Below are positions 1 through 10,199 of a stretch of DNA of 64,000 bases, one piece after another; position 1 is the first letter of the stretch; the number at the start of each line of letters is the position of its first letter. The stretch is from Bacillus weihaiensis (lineage in GTDB: Bacteria; Bacillota; Bacilli; Bacillales; Bacillaceae). The position numbers and the translations under genes were made by a program. The stretch spans positions 496,001 through 560,000 of the forward strand of contig NZ_CP016020.1 of assembly GCF_001889165.1 (NCBI RefSeq), in the 5' to 3' direction. The notes below the pieces were generated by a model, which made no database searches, was not told the DNA's origin, and saw only the letters and a program-made list of their open reading frames with translations.

Positions 1-332
1 CTGATATGGTTGGGCACTCCGGAATGCTTGAACCAACGATCAAGGCGATCGAAACGGTTGATGAATGCTTAGGAAAAATCGTTGATGCTATCATTGCAAA
101 AGGCGGTAAAGCAATTATCACAGCTGACCATGGTAACTCAGACGAAGTGGTGACTATGGAAGGTGAGCCAATGACAGCTCACACAACAAACCCTGTTCCT
201 GTTATCGTAACAGAAGAAGGTGTTACTCTTCGTGAAGATGGAATTTTAGGAGATTTAGCACCAACAATTCTTGATCTTCTAAACGTTGATAAACCAGCTG
301 AAATGACTGGAACAACACTAGTTAAAAAGTAA
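1..332 (+). CDS. gpmI: 2,3-bisphosphoglycerate-independent phosphoglycerate mutase, C-terminal end (partial)
   Basis: This is the last ~110 codons of the Mn-dependent phosphoglycerate mutase that interconverts 3- and 2-phosphoglycerate in the cytosol; the gene starts upstream of the window. The open frame enters at base 3 with DMVGHSG, then [10 protein letters not shown], the metal-binding alkaline-phosphatase-superfamily motif, and ends with the usual [10 protein letters not shown]-like and LAPTILDLL segments (here [10 protein letters not shown]). Enolase follows 133 bp downstream in the same direction, the order seen at the end of the Bacillus gap-pgk-tpi-gpmI-eno operon. No terminator is visible between the two, so co-transcription is likely. 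Confidence 0.96.
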   Translation, partial: DMVGHSGMLEPTIKAIETVDECLGKIVDAIIAKGGKAIITADHGNSDEVVTMEGEPMTAHTTNPVPVIVTEEGVTLREDGILGDLAPTILDLLNVDKPAEMTGTTLVKK

Positions 333-447
333 CTTTAAACATAGTAATCGGTATTTCACTGATTGTCTCAAATTCGGCCTCTGACCTCCGCTATCAACCA
401 ATGATTTGATGAAAAGGCAGAAACTAAAAACTAAAAATTCTTTATAA

Positions 448-1758
<1,311 letters not shown>

Positions 1759-1777
1759 TTTGAGTTAGAATTTGAGG

Positions 1778-1807
1778 GAACTGCCGCGGGTGCGGCAGTT
1801 CTTTTTT
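1778..1807 (+). terminator. Intrinsic terminator after eno
   Basis: A GC-rich 10-bp perfect stem (GAACTGCCGC / GCGGCAGTTC) with a 4-base loop is followed at once by six T residues, 20 bases after the eno stop. Confidence 0.95.
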
Positions 1808-1868
1808 GTATGGGGAGATTTGGATGGGAGTGAGTGGGTGGGTTGGTTGAGTAGGCGGGTGAGTGAGT

Positions 1869-1887
1869 GGGTGAGTGGGTGGGTGGG
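1869..1887 (+). other. G-rich tract with G-quadruplex pattern
   Basis: Within a G/T-rich stretch (about 1810-1890) four GGG runs are spaced by 5, 1 and 1 bases (GGGTGAGTGGGTGGGTGGG), matching the canonical G3N1-7 quadruplex pattern on the + strand. It lies between the eno terminator and the first 21-bp repeat array. Confidence 0.5.
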
Positions 1888-1920
1888 CGAATTTTGCTGG
1901 AAATTGGCGGGATTTGTCTA

Positions 1921-2067
1921 ATCGCGGATAGGAGAGCTAAAATCGCGGATAGAGGGCTGAAAATCGCGGATAGAGGGCTGAAAATCGCGGATAGAGGGCT
2001 GAAAATCGCGGATAGAGGGCTGAAAATCGCGGATAGGAGAGCCAAAATCGCAAATAGAAGAGCTAGA
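1921..2067 (+). repeat. 21-bp tandem repeat array A (7 units)
   Basis: Seven head-to-tail 21-bp units begin at 1921, 1942, 1963, 1984, 2005, 2026 and 2047. Each starts ATCGCGGATAG; four central units are identical and the outer ones diverge, with a further decayed unit to about 2088. Because 21 is a multiple of three, open frames run through on both strands (IADRGLK-type repeats), but no ribosome binding site or coding signature supports translation. A related array lies on the other side of the NERD gene. Confidence 0.9.
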
Positions 2068-2238
2068 ATCATAGTTAGGCACTAAAAAACAGATAAGAAG
2101 CTATAAAATAAAGGTAGATAACCAAATATCACGATAAAAAGCTTAGAATTTTAGCTAAAATTCTATTTCAAGATTAAAGCAGGATTTTTTCTATTCATAT
2201 GGAATAATATACATCAAAATAATAAAAGGAGTAAGAAA

Positions 2239-3228
2239 ATGATCATAAAACACCGTTCAAAACCCCGGATAATTCTCCAATTAGAGGCATTACTTCAGCG
2301 ACTACCGGACTATCATCCCAAACTGCCTATTATAAATGAGGATTACACTAAAAGGATGGCAGGATATAAAGGAGAACAATCAATAGACTACCCACTTAGC
2401 TACCTTAATGACCACACCTTCTTTATTTTCCACAATCTACGTTTAAAAACAGAGAAGCATTACTTCCAAATGGATACTCTTCTGCTTACTCATAAAATGG
2501 CTATTATTCTTGAAGTAAAAAACTTCTCTGGAACGATTCACTTTGATCCTAAATTTAAACAACTCATCCAAACAAAAGATGGCAAAGAAGTTGCTTACAG
2601 CTATCCATTGACACAGGTTGATCGCCAAAAATTAAATTTTCAAGAATGGCTCCGTATCCACAAGATTGAAAACTTAGAGATCCATTCATTAGTTGTTATC
2701 AGTAATCCCTACACTATCATAAGTACCTCGCCAGGAAATTATCATACTCATCATAAAGTCATCCATAAAGAAGAGTTACCTACTAAAATCTATGATTTAG
2801 AAAAATCCAGTGGATCAACTAAAATGGAAGAGAGAACTCTGAAAAAATTAATGAAATTACTGTTAAAAAATCATACAGAGGGTGATTCCACTATTTTGGA
2901 CAGGTTTGAGCTCAATGATAACGACATTTTAAAGGGTGTTTTTTGTCCAATATGCCGCGTGCAATTAATGGTACGCCTTAAGGGAAACTGGCTTTGTTCG
3001 GAATGTGGTGCCAAGGATAAACTTGCCCATCTTAAGGCTATTGGAGATTACCAGCTATTAATTAAGCCCACCATTACTAATAGTGAGTTAAGGGACTTTT
3101 TGAAGATACATTCTTCTGATACGGCTAATAGACTGTTGAAGACGTTGAATTTGAGGAGCACGGGAGAAACTAAACATAGGATGTACTATTTGGATAATCT
3201 TAATCACGTAAAACGAAAGCAGCTCTGA
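2239..3228 (+). CDS. NERD-domain protein with C-terminal zinc ribbon
   Basis: A 329-residue protein with a nuclease-related (NERD) domain at about residues 40-155: GYKGEQSIDYPL, then QMDTLLL followed by ILEVKNFSG, the D...ExK-type core, and a YPLTQVDRQ segment. NERD is a predicted DNA-processing fold of unproven function in most Bacilli. Residues about 234-258 contain two Cys-x2-Cys pairs (CPIC and CSEC), a zinc ribbon, and the last ~55 residues resemble a winged helix. The ATG has AAAGGAG 8 bases upstream. It stands alone, flanked by the two 21-bp repeat arrays, with no partner genes. Domain assignment is confident; role is unknown. Confidence 0.85.
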   Translation: MIIKHRSKPRIILQLEALLQRLPDYHPKLPIINEDYTKRMAGYKGEQSIDYPLSYLNDHTFFIFHNLRLKTEKHYFQMDTLLLTHKMAIILEVKNFSGTIHFDPKFKQLIQTKDGKEVAYSYPLTQVDRQKLNFQEWLRIHKIENLEIHSLVVISNPYTIISTSPGNYHTHHKVIHKEELPTKIYDLEKSSGSTKMEERTLKKLMKLLLKNHTEGDSTILDRFELNDNDILKGVFCPICRVQLMVRLKGNWLCSECGAKDKLAHLKAIGDYQLLIKPTITNSELRDFLKIHSSDTANRLLKTLNLRSTGETKHRMYYLDNLNHVKRKQL

Positions 3229-3259
3229 TGGGTGGGGCGAGAATGTCGAATTAAGTAGA

Positions 3260-3427
3260 ATCGCGGAAAGAGAGGTCAGAATCGCGGAAAGAGAGGTCAG
3301 AATCGCGGAAAGAGGGGTCAGAATCGCGGATAGAGAGGTCAGAATCGTGGAAAGAGGGGCCAGAATCGCGAATTGAGAGGTCATAATCACGGATAGAGCC
3401 TCAAAAATCACATTTAGGTCACTCAAA
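3260..3427 (+). repeat. 21-bp tandem repeat array B (8 units)
   Basis: Eight 21-bp units start at 3260, 3281, 3302, 3323, 3344, 3365, 3386 and 3407. The unit begins ATCGCGGAAAGAG and ends GTCAGA in the best-kept copies; the last three are increasingly degenerate. The first 12 bases and the period match array A at 1921-2067. The array begins about 30 bases after the NERD stop codon. Confidence 0.9.
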
Positions 3428-3561
3428 AGTATGAATTTCATCTCAAAACAACTGAATAGACTACTTGAACATGAGAAATCCAATCAAGATCGATATAGTC
3501 CAAGCCCTCTCCTGAGCATGTCTTATAAAAAGATAAAAGTCCTCCAAATCCCTATTTCATA

Positions 3562-3590
3562 TTGTGATTATAAGCTAGTTATGATACATT
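3562..3590 (+). promoter_or_regulatory. Sigma-A type promoter for secG
   Basis: TTGTGA (3562-3567), a 17-base spacer and TACATT (3585-3590) lie about 40 bases upstream of the secG start. Confidence 0.5.
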
Positions 3591-3630
3591 AAAGTTATCT
3601 TTGTGTGCGCAATTCAGGAGGTGTCTTTTG

Positions 3631-3864
3631 ATGGAAACAGCATTAATTATCCTACTTGTTATAGTATCTATTGCTTTAATTGCCGTTGTATTATTACAAT
3701 CTGGTAAGAGTTCGGGTTTATCAGGTGCAATCTCTGGTGGCGCTGAGCAGTTATTTGGTAAGCAAAAAGCACGTGGTATGGATCTAGTGTTACACCGTGC
3801 GACAATTGTGTTATCCGTATTGTTCTTTGTCTTAACAATCTTAGTATCATATGTATTTTCATAA
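3631..3864 (+). CDS. secG: Preprotein translocase subunit SecG
   Basis: Small membrane subunit of the SecYEG export channel. From the ATG at 3631 it is 77 residues, the usual SecG size; an in-frame TTG at 3601 would add ten residues across the AGGAGGTG ribosome binding site, so it is rejected. Two hydrophobic segments (residues about 2-21 and 52-75) flank the conserved loop [20 protein letters not shown]. It is followed by a terminator and then the esterase-rnr-smpB-ssrA set, the same neighbourhood as in Bacillus subtilis. Confidence 0.97.
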   Translation: METALIILLVIVSIALIAVVLLQSGKSSGLSGAISGGAEQLFGKQKARGMDLVLHRATIVLSVLFFVLTILVSYVFS

Positions 3865-3873
3865 TAAAAGCAA

Positions 3874-3903
3874 AGGGTCTGTGATGAACAGGCTCTTTTT
3901 TAT
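3874..3903 (+). terminator. Intrinsic terminator after secG
   Basis: GGGTCTGT and ACAGGCTC pair with two G-T wobbles around a short loop and run directly into six T residues. Confidence 0.75.
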
Positions 3904-4143
3904 TAGGCTCCGTTTACCATAAGAGGTGAGGGGATAAAACACCTACATAAGCTAGATCGTCTGTCTAGTTACAGGCATCACGGAAAGATAAGGGAGCCTT
4001 GTAGTTTCTCAAGCAAACCATTTTGTAAGTAGCTTGTCTGTCTGATTTAATGGTAGAAAGGCATCGTCTTGCAATATTTTTGTAATAGGGCTTGAAGGTG
4101 TCGGTTAAACTAAGTAAAAGATGCAGTAGAGGGAGAGTAAAAA

Positions 4144-4884
4144 ATGAAAAGAGTAATGCCGAAGCCATTTACGTTTGAGGGTGGAGATAAAGCGGTTTTA
4201 TTATTACATGGATTTACTGGAAATACAGCGGATGTGAGAATGCTTGCTCGATTTTTAAGTGAGCGTGGATATACATGTCATGCTCCACAATATAAAGGTC
4301 ACGGAGTTCCCCCAGAAGAGCTTGTTCATACTGGTCCTGAGGATTGGTGGAAGGATGTTCAGGAGGGATATGAACATCTTAAGAATATGGGATTTGAAGA
4401 TATTGCTGTTGGTGGTCTTTCGCTTGGTGGAGTGTTTTCGCTTAAATTAGGCTACACTGTACCTGTTAAAGGAATTATTCCGATGTGTGCGCCCATGTAT
4501 ATTAAGAGCGAGGAAGTCATGTATCAGGGAGTTCTCGAGTATGCTAGAAATTATAAGAAGTTTGAAGGGAAGACTCCTGAGGAAATAGAAGAAGAGATGA
4601 AGGATTTTGAGAAAACACCAATGAATACGTTAAAAGCACTACAGGATTTGATTGCGGATGTGCGAAATAATGTGGATATGATATACTCACCAACTTTTGT
4701 TGCACAAGGTCGTCATGATCATATGATTAATACAGATAGTGCAAATATTATTTATCGTGAAGTGGAAAATGATCATAAAAAGCTCAAATGGTATGAAGAA
4801 TCAGGTCATGTTATTACGCTAGATAAAGAGCGCGATCAGCTTCATGAAGATGTTTACGAATTTTTAGAAAGTCTTGATTGGTGA
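4144..4884 (+). CDS. est: Carboxylesterase (Est30/YvaK type)
   Basis: Cytosolic alpha/beta hydrolase that cleaves short-chain carboxylic esters. The 246 residues and their order match the Geobacillus Est30 family: the oxyanion-hole HGFTG at 22-26, nucleophile Ser93 in GGLSLGG, Asp192 in QGRHDHM and His222 in ESGHVI form a complete triad. It has no signal peptide. The ATG follows GAGGGAGAG. Ribonuclease R starts 39 bp downstream, suggesting a shared transcript. Confidence 0.93.
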   Translation: MKRVMPKPFTFEGGDKAVLLLHGFTGNTADVRMLARFLSERGYTCHAPQYKGHGVPPEELVHTGPEDWWKDVQEGYEHLKNMGFEDIAVGGLSLGGVFSLKLGYTVPVKGIIPMCAPMYIKSEEVMYQGVLEYARNYKKFEGKTPEEIEEEMKDFEKTPMNTLKALQDLIADVRNNVDMIYSPTFVAQGRHDHMINTDSANIIYREVENDHKKLKWYEESGHVITLDKERDQLHEDVYEFLESLDW

Positions 4885-4923
4885 GTTCTCTACTAGAGGA
4901 TAACGGTTGAAGGAGGATGTTTA

Positions 4924-7269
4924 GTGGGTCAAGAAATTCAAGTACATATTGATAAGTTATTAGCGTTTATGAAAGAAGAGGCGTACAAGCCGTTAACAGT
5001 ACAGGAGCTTGAAGAAGCATTCGGTATTGAGGATTCAGCGGAATTCAAGGATTTCGTAAAAGCATTAGTGGTGATGGAGGACCAAGGGTTAGTCGTACGA
5101 ACACGAAGTAATCGCTATGGGCTACCGGAGAAAATGAACCTCCTTAAAGGGAAATTAATTGGACATGCGAAGGGCTTTGCTTTCGTTGATCCTGAAGATC
5201 CAGAGTTAGATGATGTGTTTATTCCGCCAACCGAGCTAAAAACAGCGATGCACGGGGATGTTGTTCTTGTTAGGGTTAGCCCTAAAGGTACTGGCTCAAG
5301 ACAGGAAGGCACAATCATTCGAATTTTAGAGCGAGGCGTAAAAGAAGTCGTTGGAACCTATACAGAAAGTAAAAACTTTGGCTTCGTTATTCCAGATGAT
5401 AAAAAGATTGCCAACGATATTTTTATTCCGAAAAACGCATCAGGCGGTGCCGTAGAGGGACATAAGGTTGTTGTGAAACTAACCACGTATCCAGAGGGAC
5501 GCATGAGTGCTGAGGGGGAAGTTGTCGATATTCTTGGTCATAAAAATGATCCAGGGGTTGATATCCTGTCTGTTATCCACAAGCATGGGCTGCCGGGTCC
5601 TTTCCCTGTTGAGGCACTTGAACAAGCAAATGATGTTCCAGAAACAATCAATGAGGAAGATTTAAAGGATCGCCGAGATCTTCGCAATGAGACTATTGTG
5701 ACCATTGATGGAGCAGATGCAAAGGATTTAGATGACGCTGTTACAGTGACGAAGCTTGATAATGGAAATTATAAGCTAGGTGTTCACATTGCTGACGTTA
5801 GCCATTATGTAACAGAGAATTCACCAATTGATCGCGAGGCAGTGGATCGTGGAACAAGTGTTTATTTAGTCGATCGCGTGATTCCAATGATCCCACACCG
5901 TCTTTCTAATGGAATTTGTTCCTTAAATCCGAAAGTTGATCGTTTAACACTTAGCTGTGAGATGGAAGTGGACTCTGAGGGTCAAGTTGTCAATCATGAA
6001 ATCTTCCAAAGTGTGATTAAGACAACAGAGCGAATGACGTATACGGATGTAAACAAAATTCTAGAGGAGAAAGATGAAGCTCTTCGTCAAAAATATGAAA
6101 AGCTTGTCCCAATGTTTGAAGAAATGGGTGAGCTTGCAAGTGTTTTACGTACAAAACGTATGAACCGTGGAGCCATTGACTTTGATTTTAAAGAAGCGAA
6201 GGTACTAGTAGATGCTAAAGGTCAACCGACTGATGTAGTTCTCCGAGAACGTTCAGTAGCTGAGCGATTAATTGAGGAATTTATGCTTCTTGCTAATGAA
6301 ACAGTAGCTGAGCATTTCCATTGGATGAATGTACCGTTTATTTATCGTATACATGAGGAGCCAAATGCTGAAAAACTACAACGCTTTTTAGAATTTATCA
6401 CGAACTTCGGCTATACCGTTAAAGGTGCTGCAAATGAGATTCACCCAAGAGCCCTTCAAAATATTATTGAGGAAGTAGCGGGTAAGCCTGAGGAAACTGT
6501 CATTTCAACGGTTATGCTTCGCTCAATGAAGCAGGCAAAATATGATCCGGAAAGCTTAGGACACTTTGGATTATCGACGGAATTCTATACACACTTTACA
6601 TCACCAATTCGTCGTTACCCTGACTTAATTGTTCATCGACTGATTCGTACGTATTTAATTGAAGGAAAAGTTGATGAACAAACCCGTTCAAGCTGGGCAG
6701 AAAGCTTACCAGTGATTGCTGAGCACGCATCTAATATGGAAAGACGAGCAGTTGAAGCAGAGCGTGAAACAGATGAACTGAAAAAAGCTGAATATATGCT
6801 TGATAAAATTGGAGAAGAATACGATGGAATGATTAGTTCTGTCACAAACTTTGGGATGTTTGTTGAGCTTCCAAACACGATTGAAGGTTTGATTCACGTT
6901 AGTTACTTAACAGATGACTATTACCGATATGATGAGCGCCACTATGCGATGATTGGTGAACGTACTGGAAATGTTTATCGTATTGGTGACGAAATTACCG
7001 TCCGTGTAGTTAACGTGAATAAGGATGAGCGTGCCATTGATTTTGAAGTAGTCGGTATGAAGGGAACAAGACGCCGATCAGTAAAAGAAACACCAAAAGT
7101 CATTGTTGCTGGAAAAGGTCGTAAACCATCAAATCTAAACCGTAACGGCAATAAGAAAAAGTCAGAAGATGACAACACAGGTGAGTGGTCAACACGTCCT
7201 CCACGTAAAAAGAAAAAGAAAACGTATGATAATGCACCTAAAGCTAAGCGGAAAAAGAAGAAACGCTAA
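4924..7269 (+). CDS. rnr: Ribonuclease R
   Basis: Processive 3'-to-5' exoribonuclease that degrades structured RNA and, in trans-translation, faulty mRNAs; it sits next to its functional partners smpB and ssrA. The 781 residues show an N-terminal winged-helix region (1-65), two cold-shock/OB domains, the RNB catalytic core with [12 protein letters not shown] (about 262-273, the Asp cluster binding Mg), an S1 domain near 640-720 and a very basic C-terminal tail rich in KKKKK. The start is GTG, with GAAGGAGG about 5 bases upstream. Confidence 0.98.
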   Translation: MGQEIQVHIDKLLAFMKEEAYKPLTVQELEEAFGIEDSAEFKDFVKALVVMEDQGLVVRTRSNRYGLPEKMNLLKGKLIGHAKGFAFVDPEDPELDDVFIPPTELKTAMHGDVVLVRVSPKGTGSRQEGTIIRILERGVKEVVGTYTESKNFGFVIPDDKKIANDIFIPKNASGGAVEGHKVVVKLTTYPEGRMSAEGEVVDILGHKNDPGVDILSVIHKHGLPGPFPVEALEQANDVPETINEEDLKDRRDLRNETIVTIDGADAKDLDDAVTVTKLDNGNYKLGVHIADVSHYVTENSPIDREAVDRGTSVYLVDRVIPMIPHRLSNGICSLNPKVDRLTLSCEMEVDSEGQVVNHEIFQSVIKTTERMTYTDVNKILEEKDEALRQKYEKLVPMFEEMGELASVLRTKRMNRGAIDFDFKEAKVLVDAKGQPTDVVLRERSVAERLIEEFMLLANETVAEHFHWMNVPFIYRIHEEPNAEKLQRFLEFITNFGYTVKGAANEIHPRALQNIIEEVAGKPEETVISTVMLRSMKQAKYDPESLGHFGLSTEFYTHFTSPIRRYPDLIVHRLIRTYLIEGKVDEQTRSSWAESLPVIAEHASNMERRAVEAERETDELKKAEYMLDKIGEEYDGMISSVTNFGMFVELPNTIEGLIHVSYLTDDYYRYDERHYAMIGERTGNVYRIGDEITVRVVNVNKDERAIDFEVVGMKGTRRRSVKETPKVIVAGKGRKPSNLNRNGNKKKSEDDNTGEWSTRPPRKKKKKTYDNAPKAKRKKKKR

Positions 7270-7280
7270 AAGTATAAAAA

Positions 7281-7318
7281 GAGACAGTCTGACTATAATC
7301 AGTCTGTCTCCTTTAATT
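7281..7318 (+). terminator. Intrinsic terminator after rnr
   Basis: A 12-bp stem with one mismatch (GAGACAGTCTGA / TCAGTCTGTCTC) followed by a modest T-rich tail. Confidence 0.75.
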
Positions 7319-7709
7319 TAATGGGAATCCTTATTGTACACACAATGATATCTTTTTAGGTGATGCTAAGAAGTTGGAAAAAGGTCAAACTGATCCATAG
7401 CTTGAGAAGATGATTAATCGTGATTCCTAAAGTTGGGAATCCATTTTCTCTATTGTGTGATGTTGAAGTATAGTCGGGGTGAAAAGGCGAGCTCTCACTA
7501 CTTCGATATCTATAAAGGAGATTCTGTAGAAGATATTTTTTAGGAGATTCAATGGTTTTCATGAGTGTTTCTAGTAGCGGGATTTACTAGGAGGATATCT
7601 CTAAATGAGTTATAGAGAAAGTCTATTTTATTTTTAGGATTAAAATAGATATGGTTGTTTGCTATATAAAAGAGCTTCCTTTCTCTTTTATTGTAAACAA
7701 TCTAAAACA
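7319..7709. other. Intergenic stretch without recognisable gene
   Basis: No frame in this AT-rich interval has a convincing start, ribosome binding site and conserved-looking protein. The only notable item is the smpB promoter at its right edge. Confidence 0.5.
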
Positions 7710-7738
7710 TTGAGTATTTGACCAATTTTTGTTAAAAT
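7710..7738 (+). promoter_or_regulatory. Sigma-A type promoter for smpB
   Basis: TTGAGT (7710-7715), a 17-base spacer and TAAAAT (7733-7738) precede the smpB ribosome binding site. Confidence 0.55.
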
Positions 7739-7781
7739 ATAAGTTATCGCTAAGTAGCTACACCCGAGAGGAGGGGACACA

Positions 7782-8249
7782 ATGCCAAAAGGTATGGGAA
7801 AGGTTGTTGCCCAAAACAAAAAGGCAAATCATGACTTTTCAATTGAAGAAACGTTTGAAGCCGGCATTGTCCTTCAAGGAACTGAAATCAAATCGATTCG
7901 GAATGGCCGAGCAAACTTAAAGGATTCCTACGCGCGTATTGATAAGGGAGAGGTGTTCCTTCTAAATATGCATGTGAGTCCGTATGAGCAAGGAAATCGT
8001 TATAATCATGATCCACTTCGTACGAGAAAGCTATTGCTTCATAAAAAAGAAATTGTGAAATTAATAGGGGCTACAAAAGAAGAAGGCTACGCCCTTATCC
8101 CATTAAAGATGTATATTAAAAACGGATACGCAAAGGTTTTAATCGGACTTGGTAAGGGTAAAAAGAAATACGATAAGCGCGAGGACTTGAAGAAAAAAGA
8201 AGCGAAGCGTGATATCGAACGTGCCTTTAGAGAACGTCAAAAAATGTAA
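7782..8249 (+). CDS. smpB: SsrA-binding protein SmpB
   Basis: Binds the tRNA-like part of tmRNA and delivers it to stalled ribosomes. The 155-residue length is typical. Visible family features are [27 protein letters not shown] in pieces, the [10 protein letters not shown] and HVSPYEQGN segments, and the basic C-terminal tail ([23 protein letters not shown]) that occupies the mRNA channel. The ATG is preceded by GAGGAGGGG. Its RNA partner ssrA begins 148 bp downstream. Confidence 0.98.
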   Translation: MPKGMGKVVAQNKKANHDFSIEETFEAGIVLQGTEIKSIRNGRANLKDSYARIDKGEVFLLNMHVSPYEQGNRYNHDPLRTRKLLLHKKEIVKLIGATKEEGYALIPLKMYIKNGYAKVLIGLGKGKKKYDKREDLKKKEAKRDIERAFRERQKM

Positions 8250-8266
8250 TTGGTATAACCTTACAA

Positions 8267-8294
8267 TTGCATTATTCGATGAGCATGTTATAAT
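8267..8294 (+). promoter_or_regulatory. Promoter for ssrA
   Basis: TTGCAT (8267-8272), a 16-base spacer and a perfect TATAAT (8289-8294). The mature tmRNA begins about 100 bases later, so a 5' precursor segment would be removed. Confidence 0.6.
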
Positions 8295-8397
8295 AGGTTT
8301 TGTAAGACAGTCACTTACACAACAACTTAATAAGCAACAAGCTTATTTCTATCTTAATATCTCCCGTATTCCCTAGCTGGTCAAATACGGCTTACAT

Positions 8398-8760
8398 GGG
8401 GACGTTACGGATTCGACAGGGATAGTTCGAGCTTAGGTTGCGAGCCGAAGGGATCGTCTTCGTTAAAACGTCACGCCAATAATAACTGGCAAAACTAACA
8501 ATAACTTAGCTTTAGCAGCATAATAACTGCTTAGCTGTTCCTCCCTCCATCGTCCATGTGGTAGGGTAAGGGACTCACTCTTAGTGGACTACGCCTAATT
8601 CCTCCGTCTGGGGATGATGGAAGAGAATAATCAGACTAGCTGCTCTGACGCCTGTCGATAGGCATAGGGGTTAGCGAAATTGCAAATATATCGACTACGC
8701 TCGTAGACGCTTAAGTGCCGATATGTCTGGACGAGGGTTCGATTCCCTCCGTCTCCACCA
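8398..8760 (+). ncRNA. ssrA: Transfer-messenger RNA (tmRNA)
   Basis: The 363-base RNA starts with GGGGACGTTACGGATTCGAC and ends with the T-arm GGGTTCGATTCCC and CCTCCGTCTCCACCA, the tRNA-Ala-like domain with encoded CCA. The tag frame is read from GGC at 8488: GKTNNNLALAA followed by two stops (8521-8526), which with the tRNA-borne alanine gives a 12-residue tag ending in the ClpXP degron LAA. It is shorter than the 15-residue Bacillus subtilis tag but ends the same way. Confidence 0.97.
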
Positions 8761-8783
8761 AATACATAATTTGGTGGTTTTTT
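8755..8783 (+). terminator. Terminator overlapping the tmRNA 3' end
   Basis: CCACCAAAT and ATTTGGTGG form a perfect 9-bp stem with a 5-base loop, followed by six T. The left arm uses the CCACCA of the mature tmRNA end, so terminator and 3'-processing site overlap. Confidence 0.85.
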
Positions 8784-8870
8784 ATTTTTGTGACTTAACC
8801 ATAAACTTGCCGCTTTGGCAATGGTATGCTTTAAACAACTACCGACAATAATGCCTCAATATAGTGCCGT

Positions 8871-8914
8871 AAAGCATAAGCTTTCCAAATGGAAAACTTA
8901 TGCTTTATTTTTTT
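8871..8914 (+). terminator. Orphan hairpin with T run
   Basis: A 16-bp stem with one mismatch (AAAGCATAAG-C-TTTCC / GGAAA-A-CTTATGCTTT) around AAAT, then eight mostly T bases. No gene lies between it and the ssrA terminator, so it probably marks a lost gene or a second stop for ssrA read-through. Confidence 0.65.
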
Positions 8915-9343
8915 GGAACAATATATGTTTTCATGAGAAATAAGAACTCCTTGGATAAATTTAACAAGAAAAAGGTAGAAAAGTTAATCTTCAACAATCG
9001 GGGCGAGATTGTAGATTAACTTTATATTACGTAGTAGACCTTATACTGCGCAAAAACGAATTATAAGTTAAGTCAATTTTATGTCTAGTCCGAACGTATT
9101 GATCTCCCAGAAAAAAGAAGATTTGTCCCAAAGGTACCTTGTCTAATAAAATTGGTACCTTTTCGTTTTAGAGGAATAATTTCATATTTATAATTAATTA
9201 AAACAATAAATTGTAATTTTCTGTTATTATTTTAGTATGAAGACAAGTAAGTTTGTGAAGGTTTTCACTCAAACTAACGGTGCAGTATAGTTAATTAGCG
9301 AGCCATTAATGCAGGGAGATAAAACTAAAAAAGGGGAAGTAAG
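8915..9343. other. Non-coding stretch downstream of ssrA
   Basis: No supported gene. At 9131-9161 AAGGTACC and GGTACCTT form another terminator-like hairpin ending in TTTTCGTTTT, again without a gene in front. The ssrA 3' end is a common integration site, but neither an integrase nor a repeated copy of the tmRNA end is visible. Confidence 0.5.
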
Positions 9344-9766
9344 ATGAAGAACGTTGTTAAGGCTGATATTGAAGATTTAAACAAAGTAGTAAACATAGAC
9401 AGTGAGGTTATTGGAAACACAAGCAGACGAAACTATATTGAGAAATCCATTGAGCTTGGAAACTGTATAATTGCGAAAGAAGATAATGACATTGTAGGAT
9501 TTTTAATTTACGATACTAACTTCTTTGAATGTACTTTTATATCACTAATTATTGTTTCACCGTCCAACAGACGAAAAGGCTATGCGAGTTTATTGATGGA
9601 ATATATGATGAGTTCATCTCCTACTACCAAAGTATTTTCTTCTACTAATCGTTCTAACATTAGTATGCAGAGAGTATTTGATATGAATGGATTTTTTCAG
9701 AGTGGAATAGTTGAAAACTTAGATGAAGGAGACCCTGAAATCATTTACTTTAAATCAAAATGTTAG
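9344..9766 (+). CDS. GNAT family N-acetyltransferase
   Basis: A 140-residue protein with the acetyl-CoA-binding motif of the GNAT fold: LIIVSPSNRRKGYASLLMEYM at about 80-100, with RRKGYA as the Q/RxxGxG/A phosphate-binding loop, and a motif-B-like STNRSNISMQRVFDMNGF near the end. The substrate cannot be deduced. The ATG has GGGGAAG upstream. It is the first gene in the sparse accessory stretch after ssrA, with no obvious partner. Confidence 0.85.
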   Translation: MKNVVKADIEDLNKVVNIDSEVIGNTSRRNYIEKSIELGNCIIAKEDNDIVGFLIYDTNFFECTFISLIIVSPSNRRKGYASLLMEYMMSSSPTTKVFSSTNRSNISMQRVFDMNGFFQSGIVENLDEGDPEIIYFKSKC

Positions 9767-9770
9767 TTAT

Positions 9771-9838
9771 TCAACAAACGGCTGCTAATCTACAAGAAGG
9801 AGATTGGCTTTTTCTTGTTGAAGTAATGGGCAGGTTAA
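9771..9838. repeat. Imperfect hairpin element, copy 1
   Basis: CAACAA...AATCT and AGATT...TTGTTG can pair around a short loop, followed by CTTGTTGAAGTAA and GCAGGTTAAT. The last part recurs at 10160-10173 in a similar hairpin, so this may be a small dispersed intergenic element. Confidence 0.35.
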
Positions 9839-9895
9839 TTTAATTAAAAGTGTAAAATTAGAGATAGAAATACTTTTGTATGGGGTTGTGATGAA

Positions 9896-10078
9896 ATGGC
9901 ATTTTTGTTTGTTTGGCTATTATTATTAGTTATCGGTGGCATTGGTGGAATAGCTATTTGTAGTTTTTTGTATGGGAATGAAGTATTTACAGGCTACGCA
10001 GCAATGTTAGGTATGATAGTTGCCTTATTAAGTGGAATTTTATATCAACTAACTTTAATGCACAGTGATAAGGAATAG
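9896..10078 (+). CDS. Small two-helix membrane protein, unknown
   Basis: A 60-residue protein made almost entirely of two hydrophobic segments (about 3-25 and 33-53) joined by YGNEVFTGY, with a charged end HSDKE. GGGGTTGTGA upstream of the ATG is a weak ribosome binding site. I do not recognise the family. Its position among broken accessory genes could mean a minor immunity or holin-like protein, but nothing visible supports a specific role. Confidence 0.5.
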   Translation: MAFLFVWLLLLVIGGIGGIAICSFLYGNEVFTGYAAMLGMIVALLSGILYQLTLMHSDKE

Positions 10079-10107
10079 TTGTGATGCTAACGGGTAGCGA
10101 ATATCTA

Positions 10108-10173
10108 AGAAGAACAGCTACTGATCTAGGCAGAGGATTAGTTGCTGTTCTTGTTGAAGTAAAGAGCAGTTAA
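10108..10173. repeat. Imperfect hairpin element, copy 2
   Basis: AAGAACAGCTACT and AGTTGCTGTTCTT form a 12-13-bp stem with one mismatch, followed by GTTGAAGTAA and GCAGTTAAT, resembling the element at 9771-9838. Confidence 0.4.
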
Positions 10174-10199
10174 TACAATAGTAATTAGAAGGTGAGAAG

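Noticed and set aside
1921-3427. CRISPR array
   Set aside because: Units are contiguous 21-mers without unique spacers and no cas gene is present.
3088-3483. Minus-strand 131-residue frame across the second repeat array
   Set aside because: Same artefact, and it overlaps the end of the NERD gene.
7356-7562. Minus-strand 68-residue frame between rnr and smpB
   Set aside because: Composition looks random and there is no start signal.
8398-9343. Integrated element with attL/attR at the tmRNA end
   Set aside because: No second copy of the tmRNA 3' end and no integrase gene is visible in the window.
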